Source of the DNA: Mycolicibacterium pulveris
GTDB taxonomy: Bacteria > Actinomycetota > Actinomycetes > Mycobacteriales > Mycobacteriaceae
Reading direction: 5' to 3'
Assembly: GCF_010725725.1 (NCBI RefSeq)
Contig: NZ_AP022599.1
Location: 248,001 to 312,000, forward strand
DNA length: 64,000 nucleotides
Below the pieces are notes generated by a model that was given only the letters and a program-made list of their open reading frames with translations, searched no databases and had not been told where the DNA came from. Positions 53,029 to 61,979 of this stretch are shown one piece after another (position 1 is the stretch's first letter; each line of letters begins with the position of its first letter). A program made the position numbers and the translations under genes.

Positions 53029-53063
53029 TTTGTGCTCCTTACTCGAACTGAAACGGACTCGGC

Positions 53064-53360
53064 TCAGCGCTGGCCGGGACGGCCGGGGCGCCCGATGTCG
53101 ATGGGAGGACGGGGCGGATTGGGGTCGATGATCACGTCGATCCCCCAGTCGTCGCTGCAATACCATGGATCAGCGCAGTAGCCGGGATAGACGGGACCCG
53201 CCTGCGGGGCTTCGGGTCCACCGCCGCGCACCGTCCCCTGTGCACACACGGTGGCGGCACCGGCACCTGTGCAGTCCGCGTCTGCGCTCGGTGCGCCGAC
53301 GATGACGGACATCCCCGCCGCAACAACTGCCAGCGGGAGTACGCGCCAGAAGTTTCGCAC
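53064..53360 (-). CDS. Small secreted protein of unknown function
   Basis: A 98-residue protein with a signal peptide ending near APSADA (about residue 28) and a mature chain of about 70 residues that contains four Cys and many Pro, Gly and Asp residues (YPGYCADPWYCSDDWG in the middle and a PRPPIDIGRPGRPG tail). Such small Pro/Cys-rich exported proteins are common in mycobacteria and are uncharacterised. GGAGGGA lies upstream of the ATG. It is probably in one transcript with the MHB-type gene. Confidence 0.75.
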   Translation of the reverse strand: MRNFWRVLPLAVVAAGMSVIVGAPSADADCTGAGAATVCAQGTVRGGGPEAPQAGPVYPGYCADPWYCSDDWGIDVIIDPNPPRPPIDIGRPGRPGQR

Positions 53361-53388
53361 GGGATCCCTCCTCTCTCGGATGAAAGGA

Positions 53389-53400
53389 TCCGTATACGGA
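53389..53400. promoter_or_regulatory. 12-bp palindrome upstream of the small secreted gene
   Basis: TCCGTATACGGA is a perfect palindrome 28 bases before the start of the 98-residue secreted protein. It might be an operator. The remaining space to 53559 (about 160 bases) holds no gene that I can support. Confidence 0.35.
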
Positions 53401-53559
53401 CATTACGGCGACCGTCGCCAAAATGCGTGGCTAATCGCGATGCGCAGCGCGACTCCGTTGCCAAGCCAAATGTTGGCCTGGCTAGCTTGTCGATCCACGA
53501 ACCGGGCGGCGACGAACGAGGTGCCCCTCGGGTCGCTGTGGATCCAACTGCGTCAGAGG

Positions 53560-54348
53560 CTATCTGGGTTGGTTCGGGATGCCGGGGAACAGCTGTTCCG
53601 ATGGTCCGGAGGTCACGTACCCGGCCAGCTTCGTCACGAGGTGGGGCGCGAAAACCGCGCCGTAGACCGCGTGCCCGACCAGGATCGCGGCGATGATCGA
53701 CACGATCGTCGACTGGACACTGGTCTTGGAGATCTTGTCCGCCAACATGTCGATGACATTGCGGCCTTCCGAGTCGGTGCGGCCGAGCAGGTAGGTGAAG
53801 ACCATCATCTGCACACCCATCGCGAGCGCGTCGTAAAGCGGGTACTGGAACTTGCTGCCCTCGAACAGGCCGAGCCCGGGGATGATGTAGCCGTAGTAGA
53901 AGACACCCATTCGGGGGCCGAAGAACCCGTTGAACAACAGCGCCCAGCAGAACCCGACCACCAGGCCCACGACCAACAGCGTCTGCGGTGCGCGCCAGCC
54001 GAACCGGCGGACGACCCGCCTTCCGAGCGCCGCGCCGATCACGGCGGGCAGCACGAAGTACGCGATGTACCCGATGGGCACGGCCGACGGCAGCCCGCCG
54101 CCCCACGTCATGTTCAGTGGCCACCACGACGGCATCCGCGGCAGCGCGGGCGGGAACTGGGCATACACCGCCCAGTCGTAGGGCGCCTCGATCCAGGAGA
54201 ACGAGATCGCGGAGATGGAAACCAACAACAGCGGATGCAGGCGGCCACGCCGGATGCTCAAGAACACCCCGTAGGCGAGAAACAGCACCCCGCCGATGTA
54301 GGCGAACGACAGACCGGCGATCAGGGCCGGCGTCAGCTCGGTGTTCAT
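53560..54348 (-). CDS. AveC-family (spirocyclase-like) membrane protein 1
   Basis: A 262-residue integral membrane protein with about seven helices. FSWIEAPYDWAVYAQFPP, the WP-rich loop MPSWWPLNMTWGGGLP and GVFYYGYIIPGLGLFEGSKFQYP (cited by ends) mark the AveC-like family. AveC of Streptomyces acts in avermectin biosynthesis on spiroketal formation or dehydration; the role of mycobacterial members is unknown. The ATG at 54348 has GAGGAG 6 bases upstream and overlaps the stop of a 37-codon upstream gene (ATGA). A second family member lies at 61972-63117. It is divergent from a TetR gene with a strong palindrome between them. Confidence 0.83.
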   Translation of the reverse strand: MNTELTPALIAGLSFAYIGGVLFLAYGVFLSIRRGRLHPLLLVSISAISFSWIEAPYDWAVYAQFPPALPRMPSWWPLNMTWGGGLPSAVPIGYIAYFVLPAVIGAALGRRVVRRFGWRAPQTLLVVGLVVGFCWALLFNGFFGPRMGVFYYGYIIPGLGLFEGSKFQYPLYDALAMGVQMMVFTYLLGRTDSEGRNVIDMLADKISKTSVQSTIVSIIAAILVGHAVYGAVFAPHLVTKLAGYVTSGPSEQLFPGIPNQPR

Positions 54349-54458
54349 CGGTGCTCCTCGTTCGCGTTGCCGCGAGCATCGGGATCGAAGTAGATCACCA
54401 GGCCGAAAATCAAGACGATCAGCCCGAACAACGTTCCGAGCATGATGAGTTGACCCAT
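54345..54458 (-). CDS. 37-residue single-helix membrane peptide coupled to AveC 1
   Basis: A short open frame that starts at ATG 54458 and ends with TGA at 54345, overlapping the AveC 1 start by 4 bases. The product has Met-Gly-Gln, then one hydrophobic helix of about 20 residues (IMLGTLFGLIVLIFGLVIYF, residues 5-24) and a charged tail rich in Asp, Asn, Glu. Coupled start/stop, a plausible transmembrane helix and position right behind the palindromic operator make it a credible small gene. It may be a subunit or stabiliser of the AveC-like protein. No homologue is known to me. Confidence 0.6.
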   Translation of the reverse strand: MGQLIMLGTLFGLIVLIFGLVIYFDPDARGNANEEHR

Positions 54459-54460
54459 GC

Positions 54461-54480
54461 GTAATAGTGGACACTATTAC
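54461..54480. promoter_or_regulatory. Perfect 20-bp palindrome, probable TetR operator
   Basis: GTAATAGTGGACACTATTAC has 9-bp arms that match exactly around a 2-bp centre. It lies 2 bases from the small membrane gene on one side and 73 bases from the TetR gene on the other. It most likely binds that TetR and represses the small gene-AveC 1 unit. Confidence 0.85.
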
Positions 54481-54553
54481 TTAGGTTTGGTCAAGGACGC
54501 TATCGTTTACGTGGTCAGCCGCTTTTCCGCGCGGTCCCAGAAAGTGAGAATCC

Positions 54554-55216
54554 GTGTCCCAGCGGCGTTCGGCCGGAAAGCAGTCCACCACCGCGACGAC
54601 GGTTCAGGGAGCACGTCGCCCGCGTGGGGAGGCGCGTCGGCTCCTCCTCGATGCCGCCCGTGAGCTGTTCGCCCGCCGCGACTACCGCACCACGACTACC
54701 CGCGAGATCGCCGAAGCCGCAGGCGTCACCGAGTACCTGCTGTTCCGCCATTTCGGCTCGAAGGCCGGCCTGTTCCGCGAGGCGCTGGTGCTGCCGTTCA
54801 CCGACTTCGTCGACGACTTCGGCAAGACCTGGCAGGCCGTCATTCCCGACAAGACCAACGAAGAGGAACTAACCCGCCAGTTCGTCGGCCAGCTCTACGA
54901 CGTGTTGGTCGAACATAGAGGCCTGCTGTTGACTCTGGTCGCATCCGACGGGCTCAGTGACGACGAGATCGAAGGCGCGGGCATCGCCGACATCAGACGA
55001 GCGCTGACGCTGCTCGGCCAGATCAGCGCCGAGGGGATGCAGTTACGCGGAATGCATTCGGGCCAACCGGATCTGCCCGCTCATTCGACCGTGGCGATGA
55101 TCGTCGGCATGGTCGCATTGCGGTCGACCTTCTTCGGTAACCGGCCGCCGCCACGCGAGGCGATCGTCAACGAGCTCGTCCAGGCGATTCTGCACGGTTT
55201 CCTGCACCGGCCCTAG
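54554..55216 (+). CDS. TetR-family regulator of the AveC cluster (probable)
   Basis: A 220-residue TetR protein with helix-turn-helix TTREIAEAAGVTEYLLFRHF (about residues 48-67) and a basic N-terminal arm of about 28 residues. Divergent from AveC 1 with a perfect palindrome between. GTG is the start. The end is unusual: the TAG stop shares its CTAG tetranucleotide with the stop of the convergent SDR gene, so the two genes overlap tail-to-tail by 4 bases. It probably responds to a ligand or intermediate of the cluster. Confidence 0.9.
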   Translation: MSQRRSAGKQSTTATTVQGARRPRGEARRLLLDAARELFARRDYRTTTTREIAEAAGVTEYLLFRHFGSKAGLFREALVLPFTDFVDDFGKTWQAVIPDKTNEEELTRQFVGQLYDVLVEHRGLLLTLVASDGLSDDEIEGAGIADIRRALTLLGQISAEGMQLRGMHSGQPDLPAHSTVAMIVGMVALRSTFFGNRPPPREAIVNELVQAILHGFLHRP

Positions 55217-56091
55217 CCGCCGGGACCGTTGGGCCACTTGAGCAGTGAACCGGCGTCGACGCGGATGTGTTGCCCGGTGATGTAGCGGCTGTCGTCGCTG
55301 GCCAAGAACACCCCGAGGTTGGCCATGTCCTCCGGTTCGATGTAGGGGATCGGCATCGCCTGAAAGAGGGTGAACAGCGGTTCGGCGTCCTCGCGGGTGG
55401 GTGTCTTGCCCTCGGCTTTCAGGTCGGGCCGGAACACGCCGTACATGCCCTCGTTCTGCAACAGGTGGGTGTTGCAGTTGGTCGGGTGGATGGCGTTGAT
55501 GCGAATCATTCTGGGCGCCAGGTGAAGACACATCTCATCGACGTACTCCATCACGATCCGCTTGCTCCATCCGTATCCGGCGCCGCCGGGACCCATGTCG
55601 GGGCTGGTGGTGGTGCCGCGGATCATGCCTGCTGTCGAGCCGGTGACGATGATCGACGCGCCATCGGGTAGATGCGGAATCGCCACTGCGACCGTGTTCA
55701 TCACGCCCAGCAGATCGACATCGGAGGCGTCGACGAACCCCATCGGATCGGGATTGCCCATCGCCATCGGCAGGATCCCGGCATTGGCGACGACGATGTC
55801 GACCTTGCCGAGGTCGGCCACACCCACCTCGATGGCCTCGCGCAGTTCGTGCCGCTCGCGCACATCGGCCACCCGCGCGACGACGCGCCTGCCCAGTTCC
55901 TTTATCGACCGCTCGGTCTCGGCGAGATCCTCGGGCGTCGCCAGCGGGTACGGGTTGGACGGGATGTCGCGGCAGATGTCGACCGCGATGACATCTGCGC
56001 CTTCCCTGGCCATCGCGATCGCGTGCGCACGGCCCTGACCGCGCGCCGCACCCGTGATGAAAGCGACCTTCCCGGCCAGCTTTCCAGTCAT
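55213..56091 (-). CDS. Mycofactocin-coupled SDR
   Basis: A 292-residue SDR of the mycofactocin-dependent subfamily. The glycine-rich loop is TGAARGQGRAHA, followed by VIAVDICRDIPSNPYPLATP, the long insertion specific for this group, then ANAGI and VTGSTAGM with YGWSKRIV holding Tyr and Lys. Such enzymes keep their NAD bound and pass electrons to the peptide-derived cofactor mycofactocin, typically when oxidising alcohols. It is the last gene of the leftward P450-SDR-ALDH operon (43 bases behind the P450). That points to oxidation of an alcohol produced by the P450s. Confidence 0.92.
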   Translation of the reverse strand: MTGKLAGKVAFITGAARGQGRAHAIAMAREGADVIAVDICRDIPSNPYPLATPEDLAETERSIKELGRRVVARVADVRERHELREAIEVGVADLGKVDIVVANAGILPMAMGNPDPMGFVDASDVDLLGVMNTVAVAIPHLPDGASIIVTGSTAGMIRGTTTSPDMGPGGAGYGWSKRIVMEYVDEMCLHLAPRMIRINAIHPTNCNTHLLQNEGMYGVFRPDLKAEGKTPTREDAEPLFTLFQAMPIPYIEPEDMANLGVFLASDDSRYITGQHIRVDAGSLLKWPNGPGG

Positions 56092-56134
56092 TTCGTACTC
56101 CCTTTCTTCTGCCGAGCGGCTCTAGATGCCCGGC

Positions 56135-57403
56135 TTAGTCAACCGGTGTGAACGTGATGTGCAGTTCGCTGAGCCCACGCATGATGAAGGTCGGCTCGAA
56201 GGTGAAATCGCGGTTGTCCGGCGGTCCGTGGTGCTCGGCGGAGATCGTGATTTCACTCATCCGGTCGAGGATCCGGTTCAACGAGATCCGGCCTTCGGCG
56301 CGGGCCAGCGGCGCACCCGGACAGGAATGGGCACCGCGGACGAACGCGATCTGTTCACGCACATTCGGCCGGTCAGCACGGAATTCATTGGGGTCAGCGA
56401 ACTTCCGCGCGTCGCGGTTGCACGCCCCGGGAAGGAGCATGACGGTTGTGCCCGCCGGCACTTCGACTTCGCCGATCTTCGTCGTGGTGCGCGCCATCCG
56501 GAAGTGGGACTTGACCGGGCTTTCCATCCGCAGCGTCTCCTCCAGGAACGCGGGGATCTTGCTGCGGTCGTCGCGCAATTGCTTTTCGAAACCCGGGTTG
56601 TCGGCGATGAATCGGATCGCCGAGCTGACCAGCTTCGTCGTGGTTTCGGTGCCGGCTGCGAACAGGAACGTCGACAGGTTCATGACGTCCTCGATCTCGG
56701 GTGTCGACCCGTCCTCGTGCTTGGCCTGCGCCAGTTCGGTCAGCACGTCCTGGCGCGGCGAGCGCCTGCGGTCCTCGAGGTAGGAGTAGAACTTCTCGTT
56801 GAGCCACTCCAGCGGGTTGTACGACGTCGGCGCGTCCTTGCCCAGTTCGCCGACCGTCTCCAGCGCGAACACCTCTTTGAGCTCGTCATGGTCCTCCTGC
56901 GGTATGCCGAGTAGGTCGGCGATGACCAGAAGCGAGAACGGCTTGGCGTACGCGGCCAGGAACTCGCAACCCCCCTTGTCGAGGAAGGTGTCGAGTTGCT
57001 GGTCGGCCAACCGCCACATGAAGTCTTCGTTTTCCTTGAGCCGCTTGGGGGTGATGAGCTTGTTCAACAGCCCCCGGGTGCGGGTGTGCAGCGGCGGATC
57101 CTGCGACGTGATGTGTTCGGCCATCGGCACCGCCCCGCGGTGCTGCTCGATCAGCTCGGTGACGTCATCGGAGTCCCCCGGCCCGATCGGCATGCCGGAG
57201 AACGGTCCGGCGACCGAGATGCACGACGAGAACGCCGGGTCCTTGTAGACCGCCAGCGCCTCCTCGTAACCGGTGACGGCCAGCACGTTGAACGGGGTGG
57301 CAGGGGTTACCGGGCACTTCGATCGCAGGTGGTCGAAGTAGGGGTAGGGATCGGGAATCAGCGACTCGTCGGTGAAGAAATCGACGGTCTCGAAATCGGT
57401 CAC
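56135..57403 (-). CDS. Cytochrome P450 2
   Basis: A 422-residue P450. The I-helix motif is AGTETT, ExxR is in FLEETLRME, and the haem loop FVRGAHSCPG has Cys361. The Arg in place of the second loop Gly is somewhat unusual but seen in some actinobacterial families. GTG 57403 has AGGAG 6 bases upstream and overlaps the SDR stop (GTGA). The long open frame further upstream is out of family. It is not close to P450 3 or to the P450 at 2554. The substrate is unknown; a terpenoid or sterol is plausible. Confidence 0.92.
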   Translation of the reverse strand: MTDFETVDFFTDESLIPDPYPYFDHLRSKCPVTPATPFNVLAVTGYEEALAVYKDPAFSSCISVAGPFSGMPIGPGDSDDVTELIEQHRGAVPMAEHITSQDPPLHTRTRGLLNKLITPKRLKENEDFMWRLADQQLDTFLDKGGCEFLAAYAKPFSLLVIADLLGIPQEDHDELKEVFALETVGELGKDAPTSYNPLEWLNEKFYSYLEDRRRSPRQDVLTELAQAKHEDGSTPEIEDVMNLSTFLFAAGTETTTKLVSSAIRFIADNPGFEKQLRDDRSKIPAFLEETLRMESPVKSHFRMARTTTKIGEVEVPAGTTVMLLPGACNRDARKFADPNEFRADRPNVREQIAFVRGAHSCPGAPLARAEGRISLNRILDRMSEITISAEHHGPPDNRDFTFEPTFIMRGLSELHITFTPVD

Positions 57404-58311
57404 AAGACACTCCTGGTTGCTTCGGTGACGTAGGAATCGTGGACGTTCATGATCTGGTCGAGGTTGTCGGCGATGTCTTCGACGCTCAGCGGCGATTTCG
57501 TGATGCCCTGGGTGCGGACGACGGCCAGCCGCGCCACCCCGCCCATCCCGGTCATCAGCACCTCGCCGTTCAAAGGGCACGCCTCGTGGGCGAGGAAAGC
57601 CGCTGCCGGAGCGCATAGTTCGGGAGGCATGCTGGCGTTGATCTCGGCCATCACATCGTCGGGCATGTCGAACAGCTCGGCGAGCTGGCGCCCCTGCGAT
57701 GCCGACATGCGCGTATAGGCCCGTGGCGCAATCGCATTGACTGCGATGCCGTGGACCGCGCCCTCGGTCGCCAGGTTACGGGTGAGACCCCACACCGCGC
57801 CCTTGGCGGACCCATAGCTGGTCAGCTCGGGGATGCCGCCGAGCATCGCCTCCGAGATCGTGTTCACGATCCGGCCGTGGCCCGCGCGGACGAAGTGGGG
57901 CCATGCCGCCTTCGACACGAAAAGCGTGCCGAAGAAGTGCACGTCGAGCACCGCGCGGATACGGTCGGTGGACAACGTCTCGAACAAACCGGGGTCGTGC
58001 ACCCCGGCGTTGTTGATCACCGCGTCGATCCGACCGAAGGCGTCGATGGCGGCATCGACGATCGACTTGGCCCCTTCTTCGTCGGCGACCGAAGCGCCGC
58101 ACGCCACCGCATGTCCCCCGGCCCGCGAGATCTCGGCGACCACCGTTTCAGCCGGTCGAGATGTGGTCGGGCTTCCGTCGATCTCCGCGCCGTTGTCGGC
58201 GACGACGACGGCGGCGCCCCTGGCGGCCAGCAGCAATGCGTGGCAGCGGCCGATCCCCCGACCCGCTCCGGTGATGACGACCACCTTGTCGTCGAAGCGC
58301 AGTTCGGTCAT
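57400..58311 (-). CDS. Short-chain dehydrogenase 2
   Basis: A 303-residue SDR. The cofactor loop is TGAGRGIGRCHA, NNAG is followed by VHDPGLFETL, and SYGSAKGAV holds the Tyr/Lys pair. The catalytic Ser is in NTISEAMLGG. Length is above the classical 250 because of the C-terminal extension of about 50 residues also seen in HSD17B4-like forms. ATG 58311 is selected since AGGAG lies 6 bases upstream. It is coupled with P450 2 by a 4-base overlap. It likely oxidises a P450 product. Confidence 0.92.
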   Translation of the reverse strand: MTELRFDDKVVVITGAGRGIGRCHALLLAARGAAVVVADNGAEIDGSPTTSRPAETVVAEISRAGGHAVACGASVADEEGAKSIVDAAIDAFGRIDAVINNAGVHDPGLFETLSTDRIRAVLDVHFFGTLFVSKAAWPHFVRAGHGRIVNTISEAMLGGIPELTSYGSAKGAVWGLTRNLATEGAVHGIAVNAIAPRAYTRMSASQGRQLAELFDMPDDVMAEINASMPPELCAPAAAFLAHEACPLNGEVLMTGMGGVARLAVVRTQGITKSPLSVEDIADNLDQIMNVHDSYVTEATRSVL

Positions 58312-58377
58312 TCGCATCTCCTGGTTACCGACACGAGCAGACGTGAAGACCCCCAACAATGTCCTGTATTGGGGTAT

Positions 58378-59613
58378 TCACGACTGCTCGTCAGGGGGAG
58401 GGTTCGCGTCGAAGAGGATGGGTACCGACGTCGGCGACCGGAACGCCTGGCCGCGGATGTAGGGGTCGTCGGCCGCGGGGTCCAGCCGCAGGTTCGGCAG
58501 GCGGTCCAGCAGCAGGTTCAGCGCCACCCGCATTTCCAGCCGCGCCAGGTGCATGCCCAGGCAGACGTGCACACCGTAACCCCAGCCGATGTTCGCCTTT
58601 GCCTCGCGGAAGATGTCGAACTGATCCGGGCTCGGGAAACGTTCCTCTTGCCGGTTGGCCGCGCCCAGCACCGGCATCACCGACGAGCCCTCGGGGATAT
58701 GTACGCCACCGAGCTCGGTGTCTCGGCTGGCCACCCGCGTGATCATGATCAGCGGCGGCTCCCAGCGCACCGCCTCCTCGATCGCCTGCGGTATCAACGA
58801 TCGGTCGTTCCGAAGTGCTTGCAGCTGTTCGGGATTGGTGAGCAGCCCGAACAACAGGTTGCCCAGGGCCCGATAGGTGGTTTCGACACCTGCGGGCAGG
58901 AGCAGCCGCAGGAACGAGAAGATCTCCTCGTCTGAGAGCTTCTCGCCGTCGATCTCGGCCGCTGCCAGCCCGGTGATCAGATCATCACAGGGATCTTCGC
59001 GGCGCGCGGCAAGGATCGGCCTGAAGTACTCGGCGAGCGCTTGGGAGGCTTCACGGCCCCGCTCTGGGTTGACCGTGAACGACAGCAGCGAGATGGACCA
59101 CTTCTGAAACTGCGCGTAGTCCTCTTGAGGCAACCCGAGCAGCCCGGCGATGATCAGCGTGGGATAAGGGAAGTTGAACTCCTTGACCAGGTCGGCGCTG
59201 CCCCGGTCGGCGAAGCGGTCGATCAGCGAATTGCCGATCTTGCTCACCAGGGTGTCTTCCCAGCGTGCCAACGCCTTCTGGGAGAACGCCTTTGCCACCA
59301 ACGCTCGGTGCCTGCCGTGTGCGGGTTCGTCCATCCCGAGCATCACGTGCTTGCCGAACACGTCGCCGAACGCCTGGATGATGATCGACGAGGAGAACGT
59401 CTCGTTGTCCCGCAGTACCTGCTGGGCTTCCTCGTAGCGGTACACCATGACGATGGGCTTTCCCTCTTGCCCTGGTATGCCCGGGATCTCGATCTTCTGG
59501 ATCGGTTCCTCACGGCGCAACCTGGCGAGTTCGGTGTACGGGTCGCGCACGTCGCCCGACACGAAGTCGTCGAACTCGCCGAAGTCCTCGAGGTCGTCGA
59601 AAAGCTGCTGCAA
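58378..59613 (-). CDS. Cytochrome P450 3
   Basis: A 411-residue P450. The I-helix is LLPAGVETT, ExxR is in IEEAVRWEPP, and the haem loop WGYGVHVCLGMHLAR has Cys351. Trp in place of the usual Phe before the loop is a minor variation. MDEPAHGRHRALV is the C-helix. The start is a TTG with AGGAGG 6 bases upstream, directly after the aldehyde dehydrogenase. A 66-base gap with a weak CCCCAA/TTGGGG hairpin separates it from the next gene, SDR 2. Confidence 0.92.
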   Translation of the reverse strand: MQQLFDDLEDFGEFDDFVSGDVRDPYTELARLRREEPIQKIEIPGIPGQEGKPIVMVYRYEEAQQVLRDNETFSSSIIIQAFGDVFGKHVMLGMDEPAHGRHRALVAKAFSQKALARWEDTLVSKIGNSLIDRFADRGSADLVKEFNFPYPTLIIAGLLGLPQEDYAQFQKWSISLLSFTVNPERGREASQALAEYFRPILAARREDPCDDLITGLAAAEIDGEKLSDEEIFSFLRLLLPAGVETTYRALGNLLFGLLTNPEQLQALRNDRSLIPQAIEEAVRWEPPLIMITRVASRDTELGGVHIPEGSSVMPVLGAANRQEERFPSPDQFDIFREAKANIGWGYGVHVCLGMHLARLEMRVALNLLLDRLPNLRLDPAADDPYIRGQAFRSPTSVPILFDANPPPDEQS

Positions 59614-59623
59614 GGCGTCCTCC

Positions 59624-61099
59624 TCAGCCGGCCGGATAGGCGACGGACTTGATCTCGGTGTACTGGTCGAACCCGGCCACCCCGTTCTGGCGCCCGATGC
59701 CGCTGGCTTTGTATCCGCCGAACGGGGTGTCGGCGCCGTAGCCGGCGGTGCCGTTCAAGCCGATGAAGCCGGCCCGAAGTCGTTTGGCCACCGAAAGTGC
59801 ACGGTCCAGCGTGCCCGCCATCACGTTGCCCGCCAACCCGTACGGGCTGTCGTTGGCGATGCGCACTGCGTCGTCCTCGTCGTCGAACGGGATCACCGCC
59901 AGCACCGGTCCGAAGATCTCCTCCTGCGCGATGGTCATGGAGTTGTCGACATCGGTGAAAAGTGTTGGCTTGACGAAAAATCCTTTGTCCATGCCGTCGG
60001 GCGCATCGGCACCGCCGACCAGCAGGGTCGCGCCTTCCTCGACACCCTTGTGGATGTATCCGCGGATGCGGCTGCGCTGCTTGTCGGAGATCACCGGACC
60101 GCACAGCGTCGCCCGGTCCTGCGGATCGCCGGGCGCCACCCCTTCGTAGATGCCCTTGAGGATCTCGACGCCTTCGTCGTAACGCGACCGCGGTAGCAGC
60201 AGCCGGGTGGGGTTGGCACAACCCTGGCCCGCGTGCATGCACGGTGCGATGCCCATCATGCATCCCACCGCGAAGTCCGCGTCCTCGAGCACGATGGTCG
60301 CCGACTTGCCGCCGAGTTCGAGGAACAGTCGCTTCATCGTCGCGGCACCTTTTTCCATGATCCGTTTCCCGACCACGGTGGATCCGGTGAACGAGATCAA
60401 GTCCACCTTGGGCGACAACGTCAGCTCTTCGCCGACGAAGTGATCCGATGCGGTGACGACATTCACCACGCCTGGTGGGATGTCGGTGTTCTCCGCGATG
60501 AGCCGGCCCAGCCGGGTCGCGTTATAGGGGGTGTTGGGCGCCGGTTTGAGCACGACGGTGTTTCCGGTGCCCAGGGCCTGACCGATCTTTTGGATGGTGA
60601 CCTCGAACGGGAAGTTCCACGGCACAATGGCACCGACCACACCGACGGGCTCGCGCCAGACTTTGCGAGTGGTATTGACCCCGGTGACCGACACGACGGT
60701 ATCGCCGAGCGATGTCTCCCAGGGATATTCGTCGATCAGTTGGGCGGGGTAGCGCAGCGCGTCCGACAACGGCGCGTCGAGTTGCGGCCCGTGCGTGATG
60801 GCGCGCGGGCAACCCACCTCGAGGATGAGTTCCTCACGCAGCTCTTCCTGTTCGGCCTCGAGCGCCTCCTGTAGCTGCAGCAGACAGCGTTGACGCAAGG
60901 CATGGTTCGTCGACCAGTCCGTCTCGTCGAAGGCACGGCGGGCGGCGTCGATGGCGCGGTGCATGTCCGCCTTCGATGCATCGGCCACCTCGCCGAGCAC
61001 CTCTTCGGTCGCCGGGTTGATGTTGGTGAAGGTGCCTCCCTCGCCGTCGACGAGCTTGCCGTCGATCATCATCTTCGTTTCGAAGCGAACGTCAAGCAT
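59624..61099 (-). CDS. Aldehyde dehydrogenase 2
   Basis: A 491-residue NAD(P)-dependent aldehyde dehydrogenase. Glu261 is in FLELGGKS, the nucleophile Cys294 in AGQGCANPTR, and FTGSTVVG is the cofactor motif. It is related to the aldehyde dehydrogenase at 10719 (shared blocks LLLPRSRYDEGVEILK and PWN.P), which suggests parallel chemistry in the two clusters. It overlaps the upstream SDR by 8 bases. It would turn an aldehyde from SDR-oxidised alcohol to the acid. Confidence 0.94.
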   Translation of the reverse strand: MLDVRFETKMMIDGKLVDGEGGTFTNINPATEEVLGEVADASKADMHRAIDAARRAFDETDWSTNHALRQRCLLQLQEALEAEQEELREELILEVGCPRAITHGPQLDAPLSDALRYPAQLIDEYPWETSLGDTVVSVTGVNTTRKVWREPVGVVGAIVPWNFPFEVTIQKIGQALGTGNTVVLKPAPNTPYNATRLGRLIAENTDIPPGVVNVVTASDHFVGEELTLSPKVDLISFTGSTVVGKRIMEKGAATMKRLFLELGGKSATIVLEDADFAVGCMMGIAPCMHAGQGCANPTRLLLPRSRYDEGVEILKGIYEGVAPGDPQDRATLCGPVISDKQRSRIRGYIHKGVEEGATLLVGGADAPDGMDKGFFVKPTLFTDVDNSMTIAQEEIFGPVLAVIPFDDEDDAVRIANDSPYGLAGNVMAGTLDRALSVAKRLRAGFIGLNGTAGYGADTPFGGYKASGIGRQNGVAGFDQYTEIKSVAYPAG

Positions 61100-61979
61100 G
61101 GTTTCTGCTTCCTCGTAGCGCGCCGAACCGCGGGATGCCCATCATCAGTCGGATCATCTGGTGCAACCCCGCCGAGGGGAACACGCGGTTGGCGATCAAC
61201 AACATTCGTGCGTCGGGTCCCACCGGCTTCTTGACGAACGGCTTCGAGCTGTCCAACGCCTTGGTCAGGCCCTCGGCAAATTTCTCGGGCGATCGTGCCG
61301 CCATTCGCATGGCGGCCCGGCCGCGCTTGTCCATCGTGCTGTGGTGCGGGGCGTAAGGCCCCGCCAAGTCCCGGCAGTCGGTGGTGCCCGCATCGGTGAT
61401 GATCTCGGTGTCATAGGTTCCGGTCACCAAAATCGTGACACCGATGCCGAACGGCGCGATCTCAGCGGCCATCGACTCGCCCCAGCGTTCCAACGCGCCC
61501 TTCACCGCCGAATACGGCGCGGTGGCGGGCATTCCGCGCACGCCACCCTGACTCGACACCAAGACGATACGACCGCGTCCCGCCTCACGCATAGCAGGCA
61601 GCAGCTCCTTGGTGAGAGCGACGGGGCCGAAGATGTTGGTCGCGAACATCTGCTCCCACAGGCTCAGCGGCGTCTCCTCCACCATGCCTGCGGCCGAGAT
61701 TCCCGCGTTGTGCACCACCGCATACGGTGCTCCGACGATCTCCTCGATCTCCTTTGCGGCTGCCTCGATCGAGGAGGCGTCGGTGAGGTCGAGCGTGACA
61801 CCGATCAGGTTCGGATCGTCTGGCGGCGCACCCGTGGCCTCACGCAGCCGCCGCATGCCGACGTCGACCGACCGCATGGCCGCGACGACCCGCCAGCCCT
61901 GGCGGTACAGATGAGACGCCGAGGCCAGCCCCAGCCCTCGGGACGCGCCGGTGATGACGACGCTGCGCTCATCACCCAT
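61092..61979 (-). CDS. Short-chain dehydrogenase 3
   Basis: A 295-residue SDR. The loop TGASRGLGLASA, HNAGISAAGM, VLVSSQGGVRGM and YSAVKGALERW show cofactor site and the Ser-Tyr-Lys triad. The form is like retinol-dehydrogenase/17-beta-HSD-type SDRs that act on hydrophobic alcohols. ATG 61979 overlaps the AveC 2 stop by 8 bases, and its own end overlaps aldehyde dehydrogenase 2 by 8 bases. The three genes are thus tightly linked in translation. Confidence 0.92.
   Translation of the reverse strand: MGDERSVVITGASRGLGLASASHLYRQGWRVVAAMRSVDVGMRRLREATGAPPDDPNLIGVTLDLTDASSIEAAAKEIEEIVGAPYAVVHNAGISAAGMVEETPLSLWEQMFATNIFGPVALTKELLPAMREAGRGRIVLVSSQGGVRGMPATAPYSAVKGALERWGESMAAEIAPFGIGVTILVTGTYDTEIITDAGTTDCRDLAGPYAPHHSTMDKRGRAAMRMAARSPEKFAEGLTKALDSSKPFVKKPVGPDARMLLIANRVFPSAGLHQMIRLMMGIPRFGALRGSRNHA

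Noticed and set aside
58351-58374. CCCCAA/TTGGGG hairpin as terminator between P450 3 and SDR 2
   Set aside because: Only a 6-bp stem with a 12-base loop and no T-run, and the genes on both sides appear to be one operon.
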